DNA from: Phytobacter ursingii
GTDB lineage: Bacteria > Pseudomonadota > Gammaproteobacteria > Enterobacterales > Enterobacteriaceae
Length of the DNA stretch: 64,000 nt
Reading direction: 5' to 3'
Assembly (NCBI GenBank): GCA_901456055.1
Contig: CABDWT010000001.1
Coordinates: 62,001 to 126,000 of the forward strand
This document shows positions 36,883 to 48,558 of the stretch, in pieces (the stretch's first letter is position 1; each line of letters starts with the position of its first letter). The notes under the pieces were generated by a model. The model ran no database searches. It was not told where the DNA came from and was given only the letters and a program-made list of their open reading frames with translations. The position numbers and the translations under genes were made by a program.

Positions 36883-38327
36883 ACCGCCTCCGTTGCCAGC
36901 ACATCGAAGACTTCTTTGCCCAGTGAACATTCCGGGCAAAGAAAAGTATCCGGCACATCGCACCAGGCGGTTCCTGGCGCCACATCCTGCAGTGGCTCGC
37001 CTTTTGCCGGATCGTAAACCCACTGGCAAACGCTGCATTGCATAGACGGACCTAAATCAGCGGCGGCTTTTGCGGCACAGGCACAGGCGGACTCCTCAAC
37101 CGGGGTGGTTTTAAGCGGTGTTGGCAGCGGAGCGAGCGCCCACTGGCGGGCAATTTCCCGACCGTGTTGACGGCAGAGTTCCAGCGCGTCGATATCCGGA
37201 CGCCATTTGGCTTTCAGGCTCAACGACATCTCAAATCCCGCATCCTGTAAACGGGTGGACAGACGATCCACCGCGCCGCCGCTCCAGCCGTGCGAGCCGA
37301 AGGCGCTGGCACGTTTGTTACGAAAACGCAGACCGGTTATCTCTTCGACCAGACCGGCGATTTTCGGCATCATCACGTTGTTCATGGTGGAGGTGCCAAC
37401 CAGCACGCCTTTGGAGCGGAAGACGTTGGTCAGGATGTCGTTTTTGTCGCTGCGGGAGACGTTGAAAATTTTCACCGCCACGTTCGGGTCAACTTCGTTA
37501 ATGCCCTGGGCAATCGCGTCCGCCATCATGCGGGTGTTATTCGACATGGTGTCGTAGAAGAGGGTGATACGGTCTTCCTGATAATCCGCTGCCCATTTCA
37601 GGTACAGCTCCACGATCTGCGTTGGGTTCTCACGCCATACCACGCCGTGCGAGGTGGCAATAATATCCACCGGCAGGTTGAAGCCGAGGATCTCGGTGAT
37701 TTTCGGCGTCACCAGGCGGCTGAACGGCGTGAGGATATTGGCGTAGTAACGCTGGCACTGCTCGAACAGTTCGGTCTGGTCCACTTCGTCGTTGAACAGG
37801 CGTTCATCGCAGTAGTGCTGGCCGAAGGCATCGTTACTGAACAGCACCGCATCGCCGGTCATATAGGTCATCATGCTGTCCGGCCAGTGCAGCATCGGGG
37901 TTTCGACGAAGATCAGTTGCTTGCCATTGCCGATGTCCAGGCTGTCACCCGTTTTTACGGTGTGGAAATTCCACTCCGGATGGTGGTGGTGACCGTTGAT
38001 GGAGTCGATGGCATTGGTGGTGCAATAAATCGGGGTGTTCGGAATGTAAGACATCAGCTCGGTGAGCGCGCCCGCATGGTCTTCTTCTGCGTGGTTGATA
38101 ATGATGTAGTCAATGGCGTTGAGGTCGATCTCCGCGCGCAGGTTCTGCACAAATTCGCGGCTGAATTTATGATCGACAGTATCAATCAGCACGTTTTTGC
38201 CTTCACGGACGAGATAGCTGTTGTAGCTGCTGCCGCGCAGCGTTTTGTATTCGGTCCCGTGGAAGTCACGCACTTCCCAGTCACGTTGCCCAACCCAATG
38301 AATGTTATTTTTTACGTGAATAGCCAT
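36879..38327 (-). CDS. norV: Anaerobic nitric oxide reductase flavorubredoxin NorV
   Basis: 482 residues in three parts. The N-terminal metallo-beta-lactamase-like diiron domain carries [14 protein letters not shown] (H-x-E-x-D-H ligands). A flavodoxin FMN domain spans about 255-390 ([20 protein letters not shown]). The C-terminal rubredoxin has two Cys pairs ([10 protein letters not shown] and CPECSLG). It reduces NO to N2O under anaerobic conditions. It is transcribed divergently from norR, with a sigma54 promoter and three NorR sites between. Confidence 0.97.
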   Translation of the reverse strand: MAIHVKNNIHWVGQRDWEVRDFHGTEYKTLRGSSYNSYLVREGKNVLIDTVDHKFSREFVQNLRAEIDLNAIDYIIINHAEEDHAGALTELMSYIPNTPIYCTTNAIDSINGHHHHPEWNFHTVKTGDSLDIGNGKQLIFVETPMLHWPDSMMTYMTGDAVLFSNDAFGQHYCDERLFNDEVDQTELFEQCQRYYANILTPFSRLVTPKITEILGFNLPVDIIATSHGVVWRENPTQIVELYLKWAADYQEDRITLFYDTMSNNTRMMADAIAQGINEVDPNVAVKIFNVSRSDKNDILTNVFRSKGVLVGTSTMNNVMMPKIAGLVEEITGLRFRNKRASAFGSHGWSGGAVDRLSTRLQDAGFEMSLSLKAKWRPDIDALELCRQHGREIARQWALAPLPTPLKTTPVEESACACAAKAAADLGPSMQCSVCQWVYDPAKGEPLQDVAPGTAWCDVPDTFLCPECSLGKEVFDVLATEAV

Positions 38328-38367
38328 TTTTGTTTACCTGTTCTGTATTAAAAAGATGTGATAGCTA

Positions 38368-38386
38368 TTTCAAGATGCGTGCCAAT
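38368..38386 (-). promoter_or_regulatory. Sigma54 promoter of norVW
   Basis: On the minus strand TTGGCACGCATCTTGAAAT has a perfect -24 TGGCAC and a -12 TTGA at the right spacing (TTGC in the consensus). It lies about 40 bp before norV, and the NorR enhancers are 50-125 bp upstream of it. Confidence 0.8.
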
Positions 38387-38438
38387 TTTTATTTGATTGA
38401 TTTATATGTATTTATTTTTATTTAACCCCTGATGGGTA

Positions 38439-38494
38439 GTCGAAATGACTATGAAAAAGACTGTCATTATGACAACCTGCATTGTCAAAATGAC
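38439..38494. promoter_or_regulatory. Three NorR enhancer sites
   Basis: GTCGAAATGAC (38439-38449), GTCATTATGAC (38463-38473) and GTCAAAATGAC (38484-38494) fit the NorR consensus GT-N7-AC. All three are kept, as in E. coli, where all are needed for activation of norVW. Confidence 0.9.
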
Positions 38495-38506
38495 TGCGAG
38501 GCGATG

Positions 38507-40024
38507 ATGAGTTTTTCGGTAAATGTGCTGGCGGGTATCGCCATTGAATTACAGAGCGGCATTGGCCATGCCGACCGTTTTCAGCGTCTGATTACCACGC
38601 TGCGCCAGGTGCTGGAATGTGACGCTTCGGCACTGCTGCGCTATGACGCGCGACAGTTTATCCCGCTGGCAATTGATGGCCTTGCGCAGGATGTGCTGGG
38701 ACGGCGCTTTACGCTGGAAGGGCACCCGAGGCTGGAGGCGATTGCCCGTGCCGGGGATGTTGTGCGTTTCCCGGCAGACAGCACGTTGCCGGACCCGTAT
38801 GACGGGCTGATCCCCGGCCAGGAGAGCCTGAAAGTGCACGCCTGTGTGGGGCTGCCCCTGTTTGCCGGACAGAGCCTGATTGGCGCGCTCACCCTTGATG
38901 GCATGGCGCCGGATCAGTTCGATAGCTTTAGCGATGAAGAACTGCGTCTGATTGCGGCGCTGGCGGCAGGGGCGCTCAACAATGCGCTGCTCATTGAAAA
39001 ACTCGAAAGCCAGAATATGGCGCCCGGCCTGCCGACCACCTTTGAACAGGTCGCGCACACCGAAATGATCGGTCTTTCACAGGGCATGGCGCAGCTTAAA
39101 AAAGAGATAGAGATTGTCGCCGGTTCCGATTTGAACGTGCTGATAAGCGGCGAGACCGGCACCGGCAAAGAGTTGGTAGCAAAAGCCATCCATGAAAACT
39201 CGCCCCGTGCGGCAGACGCGCTGGTCTATCTTAATTGTGCCGCGCTGCCGGAAAGCGTGGCGGAAAGCGAGCTGTTTGGCCATGTCAAAGGGGCGTTTAC
39301 CGGGGCCATCAGCAACCGTAGCGGTAAATTTGAAATGGCCGATAAAGGCACGCTGTTTCTGGATGAGATCGGCGAGCTGTCGCTGGCGCTGCAGGCAAAG
39401 CTACTGCGGGTGCTGCAATACGGCGATATTCAGCGTGTCGGGGACGATCGCAGCCTGCGGGTGGATGTACGCGTGCTGGCCGCCACCAACCGTGATCTGC
39501 GTGAAGAGGTGCTGGCCGGGCGTTTTCGCGCCGATCTTTTTCACCGCCTGAGCGTGTTTCCGCTGGTTGTTCCACCGCTGCGTGAACGCGGTGAGGATGT
39601 GGTGTTACTGGCGGGGTATTTCTGCGAGCAGTGCCGTCTGCGCCTTGGCCTGGAGCGCGTGGTGCTCAGCCCCGGCGCGCGGGCGCATCTGCTGGCCTAC
39701 CGTTGGCCTGGAAATGTACGGGAGCTGGAACATGCTATTCACCGTGCGATTGTGCTGGCGCGCGGTACGCGAAGCGGCGATGACATCGTACTGGAAACGC
39801 GCCATTTTGCACTGAACGATGAGCCGGAACAGAGTATGGTGACTCGCCAGGCATTCTCCATGGAGAGACAAAATTTGCGGGAAGCGACCGATAATTTTCA
39901 GCGTACCGCCATTCGTCAGGCGCTGGAACAAAGCCAGCATAACTGGGCCGCCAGCGCGCGGATGCTGGAGATGGACGTCGCCAACCTGCATCGGCTGGCG
40001 AAACGTCTGGGGTTGAAGGATTAA
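38507..40024 (+). CDS. norR: NO-sensing sigma54 activator NorR
   Basis: 505 residues, against 504 in E. coli. An N-terminal GAF domain (about 1-170) binds NO at a mononuclear iron. The AAA+ domain (about 190-425) has Walker A GETGTGKE, the sigma54-contacting GAFTGA loop and Walker [11 protein letters not shown] Fis-type helix-turn-helix ends the protein ([20 protein letters not shown]). The start [20 protein letters not shown] at 38507 is used because the frame further upstream runs through the enhancer sites. Its last bases overlap the convergent gutQ end by 4 bp. Confidence 0.96.
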   Translation: MSFSVNVLAGIAIELQSGIGHADRFQRLITTLRQVLECDASALLRYDARQFIPLAIDGLAQDVLGRRFTLEGHPRLEAIARAGDVVRFPADSTLPDPYDGLIPGQESLKVHACVGLPLFAGQSLIGALTLDGMAPDQFDSFSDEELRLIAALAAGALNNALLIEKLESQNMAPGLPTTFEQVAHTEMIGLSQGMAQLKKEIEIVAGSDLNVLISGETGTGKELVAKAIHENSPRAADALVYLNCAALPESVAESELFGHVKGAFTGAISNRSGKFEMADKGTLFLDEIGELSLALQAKLLRVLQYGDIQRVGDDRSLRVDVRVLAATNRDLREEVLAGRFRADLFHRLSVFPLVVPPLRERGEDVVLLAGYFCEQCRLRLGLERVVLSPGARAHLLAYRWPGNVRELEHAIHRAIVLARGTRSGDDIVLETRHFALNDEPEQSMVTRQAFSMERQNLREATDNFQRTAIRQALEQSQHNWAASARMLEMDVANLHRLAKRLGLKD

Positions 40025-40983
40025 ATAATTCCGGCCTGATAGAAGGCCTGCAGGTTAATCGCGCCCACCAGCTTGCCGCTGTCATCCACTACCGGGGCAG
40101 CGGAGATCTTGCGTTTCATCAGCACCTCTTTGGCATCAATAGCGCGGCTGTCGGCATTAAGGGTGATGCCGCCTTTCGTCATCGCTTCACTGATGTTCGC
40201 ATCCAGCGCGCCGCCGGCAACCAGCCAGCGTCGCAGGTCGCCATCGGAGAAAATGCCCAGAATCTCCTGTGCGTCACCGCAGACGGCCACCATCCCCATT
40301 CCCGTATGGCTAAGTTCCAGCATCGCGTCCATCACCGTGGCGTCTATGCGCACATGAGGGATATCTTCTTTACGCATCAGATGATGCACTTTATTCAGCA
40401 GGCGTGCGCCGAGCGCCCCTGCCGGATGCGAGCGGGCAAAATCTTCCTCGTTAAAACCGCGCGCCTGCATCACGGCCATCGCCAGCGCGTCACCGAGCAT
40501 CAGTGTATTGACGGTGCTGGAGGTAGGGGCCAGTAACATTGGACAGGCTTCGCGTTCAACGGAAATGTCCAGCACCGCGTCCGCCGCCAGCGCCAGCGGC
40601 GACAGGGATTTACCGGTCATTGCCAGCACGGTCACTGACCGTTCCTGTAACTGCGGCAGGATCAGATCCAGTTCTTTGGCCGAGCCGGAATAGGAGATAA
40701 AGAGCAGCACATCACGGCTTTCGATCATCCCTAAATCGCCGTGCAGGGCTTCTGCCGCATGGACAAAAAAGGCAGGCGTGCCGGTGCTGGCGAGGGTGGC
40801 GGCAATCTTTTTGCCAATATGACCGGACTTGCCAATACCCGAGACAATCACTTTGCCCCGGCAATGAATAATGGCATTCGCGGCGCGTAAAAACGCCTCG
40901 CCCAGACGCTCCGGCAGGCGGCTTGCTTCCTGCAGCTCCAGCAGTAGCGTCTGACGCGCGGTATTCAGTAAAAGCTCACTCAT
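40021..40983 (-). CDS. gutQ: Arabinose-5-phosphate isomerase GutQ
   Basis: 320 residues. The SIS domain (about 35-170: [40 protein letters not shown]) is followed by two CBS domains (about 205-320). GutQ interconverts ribulose-5-P and arabinose-5-P, the precursor of KDO, and is the paralogue of KdsD. It overlaps the srlR end by 8 bp and is part of the glucitol operon tail, as in E. coli. Confidence 0.96.
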   Translation of the reverse strand: MSELLLNTARQTLLLELQEASRLPERLGEAFLRAANAIIHCRGKVIVSGIGKSGHIGKKIAATLASTGTPAFFVHAAEALHGDLGMIESRDVLLFISYSGSAKELDLILPQLQERSVTVLAMTGKSLSPLALAADAVLDISVEREACPMLLAPTSSTVNTLMLGDALAMAVMQARGFNEEDFARSHPAGALGARLLNKVHHLMRKEDIPHVRIDATVMDAMLELSHTGMGMVAVCGDAQEILGIFSDGDLRRWLVAGGALDANISEAMTKGGITLNADSRAIDAKEVLMKRKISAAPVVDDSGKLVGAINLQAFYQAGII

Positions 40984-41749
40984 GTTTTTCTCCGGCTACG
41001 ATCACTTCTATCCCTTTCTCTTCCAGTGCGGCACGAAAATCAGCCGGGATCCCGGCATCGGTGATTAATTTATCGACGCTTTCCAGGCTGCACACAATGT
41101 TCGGACTTTTGCGGCCAAACTTGGACGAATCCGCCATCAGGATCACTTCCCGCGCCGCGTTGCACATGGCTTTACTGACGGTAAAAACTTCATTAAAAGT
41201 GGTGACCCCCGCATTCAAATCGATGCCATCAGTACCCATAAACAGTTTGTCGAAGCTGAAATGTTCGAAGGCATTTTCTGCCAGTTGCCCATGGAAAGAG
41301 GCGGATTTTTTACGAAAGGTTCCCCCCGGCATCAGGATGGTTTGCTCATTATCGAGTTCCGAAAGCGCATTGACGATATGCAGGCTATTGGTCATTACGG
41401 TGATGTTATTGAAATGGCTCAATAAAGGGACCATCTGCAGCACGGTGCTGCCCGCGTCGAGAATGATGGAATCACCATCCTGAATAAAGCCCACGGCGGT
41501 TTCGGCAATCAGCCCTTTTTGCAGGGTGTTGATGAGGGTTTTATGGTCGATCGGTGGGTCGGCTTCGTCTTTATTGAGCACGACGCCGCCATAGGTGCGG
41601 ATGACCGCGCCGGAGTGTTCCAGCACCACTAAATCTTTCCGTATGGTGGTGCCCGTGGTGTCGAAGTGTGCTGACAGCTCTTCAACAGAACATTTTCCCT
41701 GCTTTTGCAGATGCTCAAGGATGGCTGCCTGCCGCTGACGTGGTTTCAT
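40976..41749 (-). CDS. srlR: Glucitol operon repressor SrlR (DeoR family)
   Basis: 257 residues. The N-terminal DeoR helix-turn-helix [20 protein letters not shown] is followed by the sugar-phosphate sensor domain ([37 protein letters not shown]). It represses srlAEBD in the absence of glucitol. It lies 67 bp downstream of srlM in the same direction, as in E. coli. Confidence 0.95.
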   Translation of the reverse strand: MKPRQRQAAILEHLQKQGKCSVEELSAHFDTTGTTIRKDLVVLEHSGAVIRTYGGVVLNKDEADPPIDHKTLINTLQKGLIAETAVGFIQDGDSIILDAGSTVLQMVPLLSHFNNITVMTNSLHIVNALSELDNEQTILMPGGTFRKKSASFHGQLAENAFEHFSFDKLFMGTDGIDLNAGVTTFNEVFTVSKAMCNAAREVILMADSSKFGRKSPNIVCSLESVDKLITDAGIPADFRAALEEKGIEVIVAGEKHE

Positions 41750-41816
41750 GGGCGCTTTTATCCTGCGTTAAGTTGCAAAATGATAATTTCGCAAGCTCAT
41801 TGCGTTCACAACGAAA

Positions 41817-42176
41817 TTATCCATGTTTCAATTTAAGCGCTAATAATAGAGCATTCTGACAGCCTGGATCATGGGGAAAGATCACATCAGGCTCTAATTC
41901 CTCCCGTTTGAGGCCGATTAAGGTATCGATTTTCGCGGGCCTGGCGAAAACAGTGAGTCCGCGCATCAGCAAGGTATCCACGACGCGGTCCTGTTTATCG
42001 AAGGCAACCGCAAGGACAACGCGCGGTTTGAAACGTCCGCCGGAGCGCCCGACGCCAACGCGTCCTTGCTGGCAGAGGAGATCAAATGCGCGGTTAAACT
42101 GGCGGATCTGCCAGCCGCCCAGCGCCAGTTGGCTAAGCCAGGCGATGACAGCAACAGTAATCAGTGCGGAAACCAT
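41817..42176 (-). CDS. srlM: Glucitol operon activator SrlM (GutM)
   Basis: 119 residues. An N-terminal membrane-spanning segment (MVSALITVAVIAWLSQLALG) is followed by a basic region (GRVGVGRSGGRFKPRVVLAV) typical of GutM. In E. coli GutM is an unusual positive regulator of the operon. It is normally directly downstream of srlD; here a 528-bp REP-type array lies between the two. Confidence 0.93.
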   Translation of the reverse strand: MVSALITVAVIAWLSQLALGGWQIRQFNRAFDLLCQQGRVGVGRSGGRFKPRVVLAVAFDKQDRVVDTLLMRGLTVFARPAKIDTLIGLKREELEPDVIFPHDPGCQNALLLALKLKHG

Positions 42177-42191
42177 TATTTCTCCTTTTCC

Positions 42192-42719
42192 CCGGATGTC
42201 GGCGCAAGCGCCTCGTCCGGGCTACGATCTGGTAGCCCCGGTAAGCGCCGCGCCACCGGGGAATCTCCCGGATGTCGGCGCAAGCGCCTCGTCCGGGCTA
42301 CGATCTGGTAGCCCCGGTAAGCGCCGCGCCACCGGGGAATCTCCCGGATGGCGGAGTAAACGCCTTGTCCGGGCTACGATCTGGTTACCCCGGTAAGCGT
42401 AGCGTCAGCGGGGGATCTCCCGGATGTCGGCGCAAGCGCCTCGTCCGGGCTACGATCTGGTAGTCCCGGTAAGCGCAGCGCCGCCGGGGAATCTCCCGGA
42501 TGTCGGCGCAAGCGCCTCGTCCGGGCTACGATCTGGTAGCCCCGGTAAGCGCCGCGCCACCGGGGAATCTCCCGGATGGCGGAGTAAACGCCTTGTCCGG
42601 GCTACGATCTGGTAGCCCCGGTAAGCGCCGCGCCGCCGGGGAATCTCCCGGATGTCGGCGCAAGCGCCTCGTCCGGGCTACGATCTGGTAGCCCCGGTAA
42701 GCGCAGCGCCACCGGGGAG
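42192..42719. repeat. Tandem array of seven 76-bp REP/BIME-type units inside the srl operon
   Basis: Units begin at 42192, 42268, 42344, 42420, 42496, 42572 and 42648. Each holds two hairpins: CCGGATG...CGTCCGG and CCCCGGT...ACCGGGG. Units 3 and 6 share the variant GGCGGAGTAAACGCCTTGTC where the others have GTCGGCGCAAGCGCCTCGTC, giving a higher-order period of three units (228 bp). The array fills the srlD-srlM gap exactly and is transcribed with the operon. Repeating 63-codon frames within it are artefacts of the period. Confidence 0.93.
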
Positions 42720-42726
42720 CCTTCTG

Positions 42727-43506
42727 TCAGAACATCACCTGCCCGCCGGTAATATTGATCGACTGCCCGGTACAGTAAGAGGCTCTTGCGCTTGCGTAAA
42801 ACAGCAGCACATCCAGCACATCCTGATAATCGCAACCGCGTTTTAGCGGGACCTTATCGATGTAATGCTGCTCAACCCGATCGGCAGCAATCCCCAGTTT
42901 GCTGGCATATTGCGGAATCAGAGACTGGAACATCGGTGATTTCAATAGGTTACCCAGCATTAACGAGTGAACGGTAATCCCGTATTCCGCGAGATCCAAT
43001 GCCAGCGACTGTGTCAGGCCCACGCCACCAAATTTTGCCGCGCTGTAGCCGGAGTTGTGCTTGCTGCCCACCTTACCGGACTTCGAGTTGATCTGGATAA
43101 TGCGTCCCTTAATGCCGTCGCGGATCATCAGGCGTGAGAATTCGCGGGCACAGAGGAAATATCCCACCAGATTAACCTGCAATGAGCGGTCAAAATCCCC
43201 GAGCTGCACATCGCTGATAAACGCCGCTTTGGCAATGCCCGCGCTATAAACCAGTAAATCCGTGCGGCCAAAGATCTCATCCACGCCGCGGGCGAGCGCC
43301 AGCACGCTCTGCTCGCTGGTGGCATCAGCGCCAAAACCGTAGGCCGCACCTTCGCCGAACTCTGCGTTAATCTCGTGCGCCACGGTTGCAGCCTTATCAC
43401 TTTGAATATCCACTACCGCCACGCGATAGCCCTCTGCGGCCAGCCCACGGCTGAGGAACGCCCCGAGCGTTTGCCCCCCGCCAATGACAACGGCAACCTG
43501 TTTCAT
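42727..43506 (-). CDS. srlD: Sorbitol-6-phosphate 2-dehydrogenase
   Basis: A 259-residue short-chain dehydrogenase that oxidises glucitol-6-P to fructose-6-P. The start MKQVAVVIGGGQTLGAFLSR at 43506 follows AAGGAGAAAAGT and gives the NAD-binding GGGQTLG motif at once. The catalytic Tyr and Lys are in NSGYSAAKFGG, with Ser in QINSKSGKV. It lies 17 bp after srlB. Confidence 0.96.
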   Translation of the reverse strand: MKQVAVVIGGGQTLGAFLSRGLAAEGYRVAVVDIQSDKAATVAHEINAEFGEGAAYGFGADATSEQSVLALARGVDEIFGRTDLLVYSAGIAKAAFISDVQLGDFDRSLQVNLVGYFLCAREFSRLMIRDGIKGRIIQINSKSGKVGSKHNSGYSAAKFGGVGLTQSLALDLAEYGITVHSLMLGNLLKSPMFQSLIPQYASKLGIAADRVEQHYIDKVPLKRGCDYQDVLDVLLFYASARASYCTGQSINITGGQVMF

Positions 43507-43523
43507 ACTTTTCTCCTTACGAC

Positions 43524-43886
43524 TTAAGCGACAAATTTCAGTGTGCAACCAGGATTAATGCTCTCCGGCACGTCACCTGCGACGTGTACCGTGCCGGGGT
43601 ATTCGGCCTGCGTCTGTCCATCGAAGCGCAGGGTAATATGGCCAAGCTCACGCAGATTCAGCTCCGCCACCTCACCGACGGCTGTGACCGGATACTGCTT
43701 ATCGCCCAGCTCGAAGCGGGCGCCAGGCTTAAGCTGTCCGCAAAAGTCGCCATGACAGTGGATAAAACAAAACTCAGCCACATCGGCGGGCGCGCCTTCC
43801 CGGAAGGTAATCAACATCCGGTCGCTAAGCGCATCGCGCGCGCACTCGCCAATCTGCGTAATCGTGGTTTGGTAAATGACACTCAT
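43524..43886 (-). CDS. srlB: PTS glucitol/sorbitol-specific EIIA component
   Basis: A 120-residue PTS EIIA-Gut protein starting MSVIYQTTITQIGECARDAL; an upstream ATG adds 21 unrelated residues. The phospho-acceptor His lies in the FCFIHCHGDFCGQLKPG segment. It takes phosphate from HPr and passes it to the SrlE EIIB domain. It is 10 bp after srlE. Confidence 0.95.
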   Translation of the reverse strand: MSVIYQTTITQIGECARDALSDRMLITFREGAPADVAEFCFIHCHGDFCGQLKPGARFELGDKQYPVTAVGEVAELNLRELGHITLRFDGQTQAEYPGTVHVAGDVPESINPGCTLKFVA

Positions 43887-43896
43887 GAGCAACCTC

Positions 43897-45547
<1,651 letters not shown>

Positions 45548-45696
45548 TTTTTGGCAGGTAAAAGATGAGAAGTGAAGAAAAACGCGGCATTTCAGATAAG
45601 AGGAGAGAGAAGAAACATGGAAGCCGCTTCCTTGTGGAAGCCTGCATGCTTTACCATAATTCCTCCTGGTTGAATGAATCGTTAAATGGATGTCCC

Positions 45697-46794
45697 ATGT
45701 TTAAGCGTCGTTACGCAGCGCTCCTCCCTGCGCTCGTTTTACTTGCCGCCTGCAGCAGCAAACCTCATCAAACCGCAGCATCTACCGAAGGTGTGATAAC
45801 CGGTCAGCCCGCGGAACCCTCTGGCGGTTTCCTGCTCAAACCGCAACACAATGTGATGGCGATGGGCGGTGACTTCGCCAATAACCCGGCGGCGGAGCAG
45901 TTCATCAATGAGATGGTGAGCAAGCACGGCTTTGACCGTCAGCAGTTACACGAAATTCTTTCTCAGGCGAAGCGACTCGATTACGTGCTGCGCCTGATGG
46001 ACAGGCAGGCGCCTACCGGCCCGGCACCGGTTGGACCGAATGGCGCATGGCTGCGCTATCGCAGCCAGTTCATCACCCCGGATAACGTGCAAAACGGCGT
46101 GGCGTTCTGGAACCAATATGAAGACGCGCTGAATCGCGCATGGATGGTGTACGGTGTACCGCCGGAAATTATCGTAGGCATTATCGGCGTCGAAACCCGA
46201 TGGGGCCGCGTGATGGGCAAAACGCGTATCCTTGATGCGCTGGCGACGCTTTCCTTCGACTATCCACGCCGCGCCGCGTATTTCTCCAGCGAACTAGAAA
46301 CGTTCCTGCTGATGGCGCGAGATGAAAGTGATGATCCGCTCGATTTGAAAGGTTCGTTCGCCGGTGCGATGGGCTACGGCCAGTTTATGCCGTCGTCTTA
46401 CAAACAGTATGCCGTTGATTTTAATGGCGACGGACATATCAATCTGTGGGACCCGGTCGATGCCATCGGCAGCGTGGCAAACTACTTCAAAGAACATGGC
46501 TGGGTGAAAGGCGATCTGGTGGCGGTGCCAGCGAATGGCCAGGCGCCGGGGCTGGCGAATGGCTTTAAAACCAACTACAGCGTGGCGCAACTGGCGTCAG
46601 CGGGCTTAACGCCGCAACAACCGTTGGGGAACCATCAACAGGCCAGCCTGTTGCGTCTGGATGTTGGCACCAGTTATGAGTACTGGTACGGCTTACCCAA
46701 CTTCTACACCATCACCCGTTACAACAGCAGCACGCACTACGCGATGGCGGTCTGGCAGCTTGGTCAGGCGGTTGCGCTGGCACGCGTTCGCTAA
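45697..46794 (+). CDS. mltB: Membrane-bound lytic murein transglycosylase B
   Basis: A 365-residue lipoprotein. The lipobox LLAAC places the lipidated Cys at 19 when the start is MFKRRYAALLPALVLLAACS at 45697; the frame is open upstream but has no signal-like sequence. The catalytic Glu is in IIGVETRWGRVMGKT, and GAMGYGQFMPSSYKQYAVDF is the family substrate motif. It cleaves peptidoglycan between MurNAc and GlcNAc with 1,6-anhydro formation, in the periplasm. Confidence 0.95.
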   Translation: MFKRRYAALLPALVLLAACSSKPHQTAASTEGVITGQPAEPSGGFLLKPQHNVMAMGGDFANNPAAEQFINEMVSKHGFDRQQLHEILSQAKRLDYVLRLMDRQAPTGPAPVGPNGAWLRYRSQFITPDNVQNGVAFWNQYEDALNRAWMVYGVPPEIIVGIIGVETRWGRVMGKTRILDALATLSFDYPRRAAYFSSELETFLLMARDESDDPLDLKGSFAGAMGYGQFMPSSYKQYAVDFNGDGHINLWDPVDAIGSVANYFKEHGWVKGDLVAVPANGQAPGLANGFKTNYSVAQLASAGLTPQQPLGNHQQASLLRLDVGTSYEYWYGLPNFYTITRYNSSTHYAMAVWQLGQAVALARVR

Positions 46795-46799
46795 TCATC

Positions 46800-46824
46800 T
46801 GCCCTTCCTGCGGGAGGGGCAGAA
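46800..46824 (+). terminator. Hairpin after mltB
   Basis: TCTGCCCTTCC and GGGAGGGGCAGA pair with a small bulge around a 3-base loop, directly after the mltB stop. There is no T-run, so termination may be weak. Confidence 0.5.
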
Positions 46825-46885
46825 ACATTTCGACGCACTCCCCCCTTAAATTCCCGTTTACTTCATTGCTGCTTCTGATTATTGT

Positions 46886-46899
46886 TATGTTATAACATA
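46886..46899. promoter_or_regulatory. Zur box upstream of the ABC transporter operon
   Basis: TATGTTATAACATA is a perfect 14-base palindrome identical to the core of the enterobacterial Zur site (ATGTTATAACAT). It lies 14 bp before the first start codon of the operon, so zinc-bound Zur would block transcription and the genes would be made under zinc starvation. Confidence 0.85.
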
Positions 46900-46913
46900 T
46901 TAAAGGTTCGGTA

Positions 46914-47024
46914 ATGATGGATTTAACCCTTTTTGCCTGCTCCAGCGTGGTGCGACTTGGACTGGCTACCGCGCTGTTGGTTGCGCTTTGGTTGCTAACC
47001 GCATGGTCGGTGGCACTGGCATGA
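46914..47024 (+). CDS. 36-residue single-span membrane protein heading the zinc-type ABC operon
   Basis: Codes for MMDLTLFACSSVVRLGLATA followed by LLVALWLLTAWSVALA. A continuous hydrophobic segment of about 20 residues predicts one transmembrane helix. It has AAAGG 8-11 bases upstream of its ATGs and its stop overlaps the ATPase start as ATGA, the same coupling used between the next genes, which supports real translation. Its start comes right after the Zur box. No family recognised; it may be an accessory subunit or a leader peptide. Confidence 0.6.
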   Translation: MMDLTLFACSSVVRLGLATALLVALWLLTAWSVALA

Positions 47025-47698
47025 TTACGCTTGATCATCTGGTGGCGGGCTACGGCTCGCAGGCCATTACCCCGTCTCTGTGTGGCGTGATTGAAGCTGG
47101 AAGCATGACCGCGATTGTCGGCGCCAATGGCTGCGGTAAATCGACGTTACTCAAAACGCTGGCAGGCATACTGCCGCCGGTCAGCGGCACGCTGCGCTGG
47201 TCTCCTTCGCGCCCGGTGATTGGCTGGCTGGCACAGCGGCAGACGCTGGACCCGCATTTCCCGATTACGGTTCAGGATGTGGTCAGCATGGGGGACTGGC
47301 CGCGTATCTCGCTGTTTCGCGGTCTCAATCGCCAGGCCAGAGCGCATGTCTGCGAAGCGCTGGAGCGAGTCGGGATGTTGAATATGGCTAAAACTACCGT
47401 TGAAGCCCTCTCCGGCGGCCAGTTTCAGCGCATGCTCTTTGCCCGCATGTGGCTGCAGCAGGCACCGCTCGTCATGCTCGATGAACCCTTTACCGGCATT
47501 GATGAGATCACAAGCCAGGTGCTTATGGAGCAGATTGTCGATATGCATCAGCAGGGGCAAACCATTCTCGCCGTGTTGCACGACAGCGAACGCGTCAAAC
47601 GCTACTTCCCCCAGACGCTACGCCTGGACACGGAAAGCGCCCATTGGGGAGCAACCGCATTGACCTCAATGCAGAACAACGGGGCGTGCCTGGCATGA
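47021..47698 (+). CDS. Metal ABC transporter ATP-binding protein (zinc, Zur-controlled)
   Basis: 225 residues from MITLDHLVAGYGSQAITPSL. Walker A GANGCGKST, signature LSGGQ and Walker B LVMLDEP are complete. The family is that of the ZnuC/MntB/SitB ATPases for group 9 metal-binding transporters. The upstream Zur box argues for zinc. It overlaps the small ORF before it and the permease after it by 4 bp each. Confidence 0.92.
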   Translation: MITLDHLVAGYGSQAITPSLCGVIEAGSMTAIVGANGCGKSTLLKTLAGILPPVSGTLRWSPSRPVIGWLAQRQTLDPHFPITVQDVVSMGDWPRISLFRGLNRQARAHVCEALERVGMLNMAKTTVEALSGGQFQRMLFARMWLQQAPLVMLDEPFTGIDEITSQVLMEQIVDMHQQGQTILAVLHDSERVKRYFPQTLRLDTESAHWGATALTSMQNNGACLA

Positions 47699-48558
47699 TA
47701 TGGCATCTCTTTTTCCAGCCGTTTATTGAGTTTGGTTTTATGCGTCGCGCGCTGGTGGTGTGCCTGGCGTTATCCGTCAGCACCACGGCGCTTGGCGTAT
47801 TTCTGCAACTGCGGCGAATGAGCCTGATGGGGGATGCGCTCTCACACGCGATATTACCCGGCGTGGCGGCAGGTTATCTCCTCAACGGCATGTCATTACT
47901 GGCCATGAGTCTGGGTGGTTTTTTCGCCGGGATTATCGTGGCGCTGGTGGCCGGGATTATCAGCCGACGTACGCCATTGAAAGAAGATGCCAGCTTTGCC
48001 GGTTTGTATCTCGCGTCGCTGGCGCTGGGCGTAACGCTGGTGTCGCTGCGCGGCTCAAGCGTTGATCTGCTGCATTTACTGTTTGGCTCGGTGCTGGCGG
48101 TCGATCGGGACGCGGCACTGTTTGTCGCGGGCGTCGCCAGCTTGACGCTGCTCTGTCTGGCGCTGTTTTATCGTGGGCTGGTGAGCGAGGCCTTCGACAG
48201 CCGTTTTTTGCAGATAAACGCACCGCGGCTTCCCGCCCTGTTCCACAGCCTGTTTTTGGCATTACTGGTGCTAAACCTCGTCGCCGGGTTTCAGGTGCTG
48301 GGCACATTAATGGCGGTGGGGGTGATGATTTTACCGGCGGTAGCGGCACGCTGCTGGGCGAGGACATTACCTGGCCTGCTGTTATTTGCAGGCGTTAGCG
48401 GTGCGCTATGCGCATGGTTTGGACTGAGTCTTTCGTGGATGGCAGGGTTGCCGGCGGGGCCGTCTATCGTCCTTACCGCGAGCATCGTTTTTATTTTTTC
48501 CATCTTATTCGGCGTGCGCAGCACGTTACGCGCACAAAAACCAGGCAAGGAGACATGA
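47695..48558 (+). CDS. Metal ABC transporter permease (zinc, Zur-controlled)
   Basis: A 287-residue inner-membrane protein of the ZnuB/MntC ABC-3 family, with about eight hydrophobic helices and the family segment RRMSLMGDALSHAILPGVAA. The start MIWHLFFQPFIEFGFMRRAL at 47695 overlaps the ATPase stop as ATGA. The last bases overlap the binding-protein gene. It forms the membrane channel for the operon's importer. Confidence 0.92.
   Translation: MIWHLFFQPFIEFGFMRRALVVCLALSVSTTALGVFLQLRRMSLMGDALSHAILPGVAAGYLLNGMSLLAMSLGGFFAGIIVALVAGIISRRTPLKEDASFAGLYLASLALGVTLVSLRGSSVDLLHLLFGSVLAVDRDAALFVAGVASLTLLCLALFYRGLVSEAFDSRFLQINAPRLPALFHSLFLALLVLNLVAGFQVLGTLMAVGVMILPAVAARCWARTLPGLLLFAGVSGALCAWFGLSLSWMAGLPAGPSIVLTASIVFIFSILFGVRSTLRAQKPGKET

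Noticed and set aside
42192-42719. Possible CRISPR array
   Set aside because: The 76-bp units are contiguous and near-identical, with no unique spacers and no cas genes nearby. They are palindromic REP-type units.
42272-42846. Repeated 63-codon plus-strand frames within the array
   Set aside because: They arise from the repeat's own sequence (76 bp shifts frame each unit) and have no ribosome sites or protein-like features.
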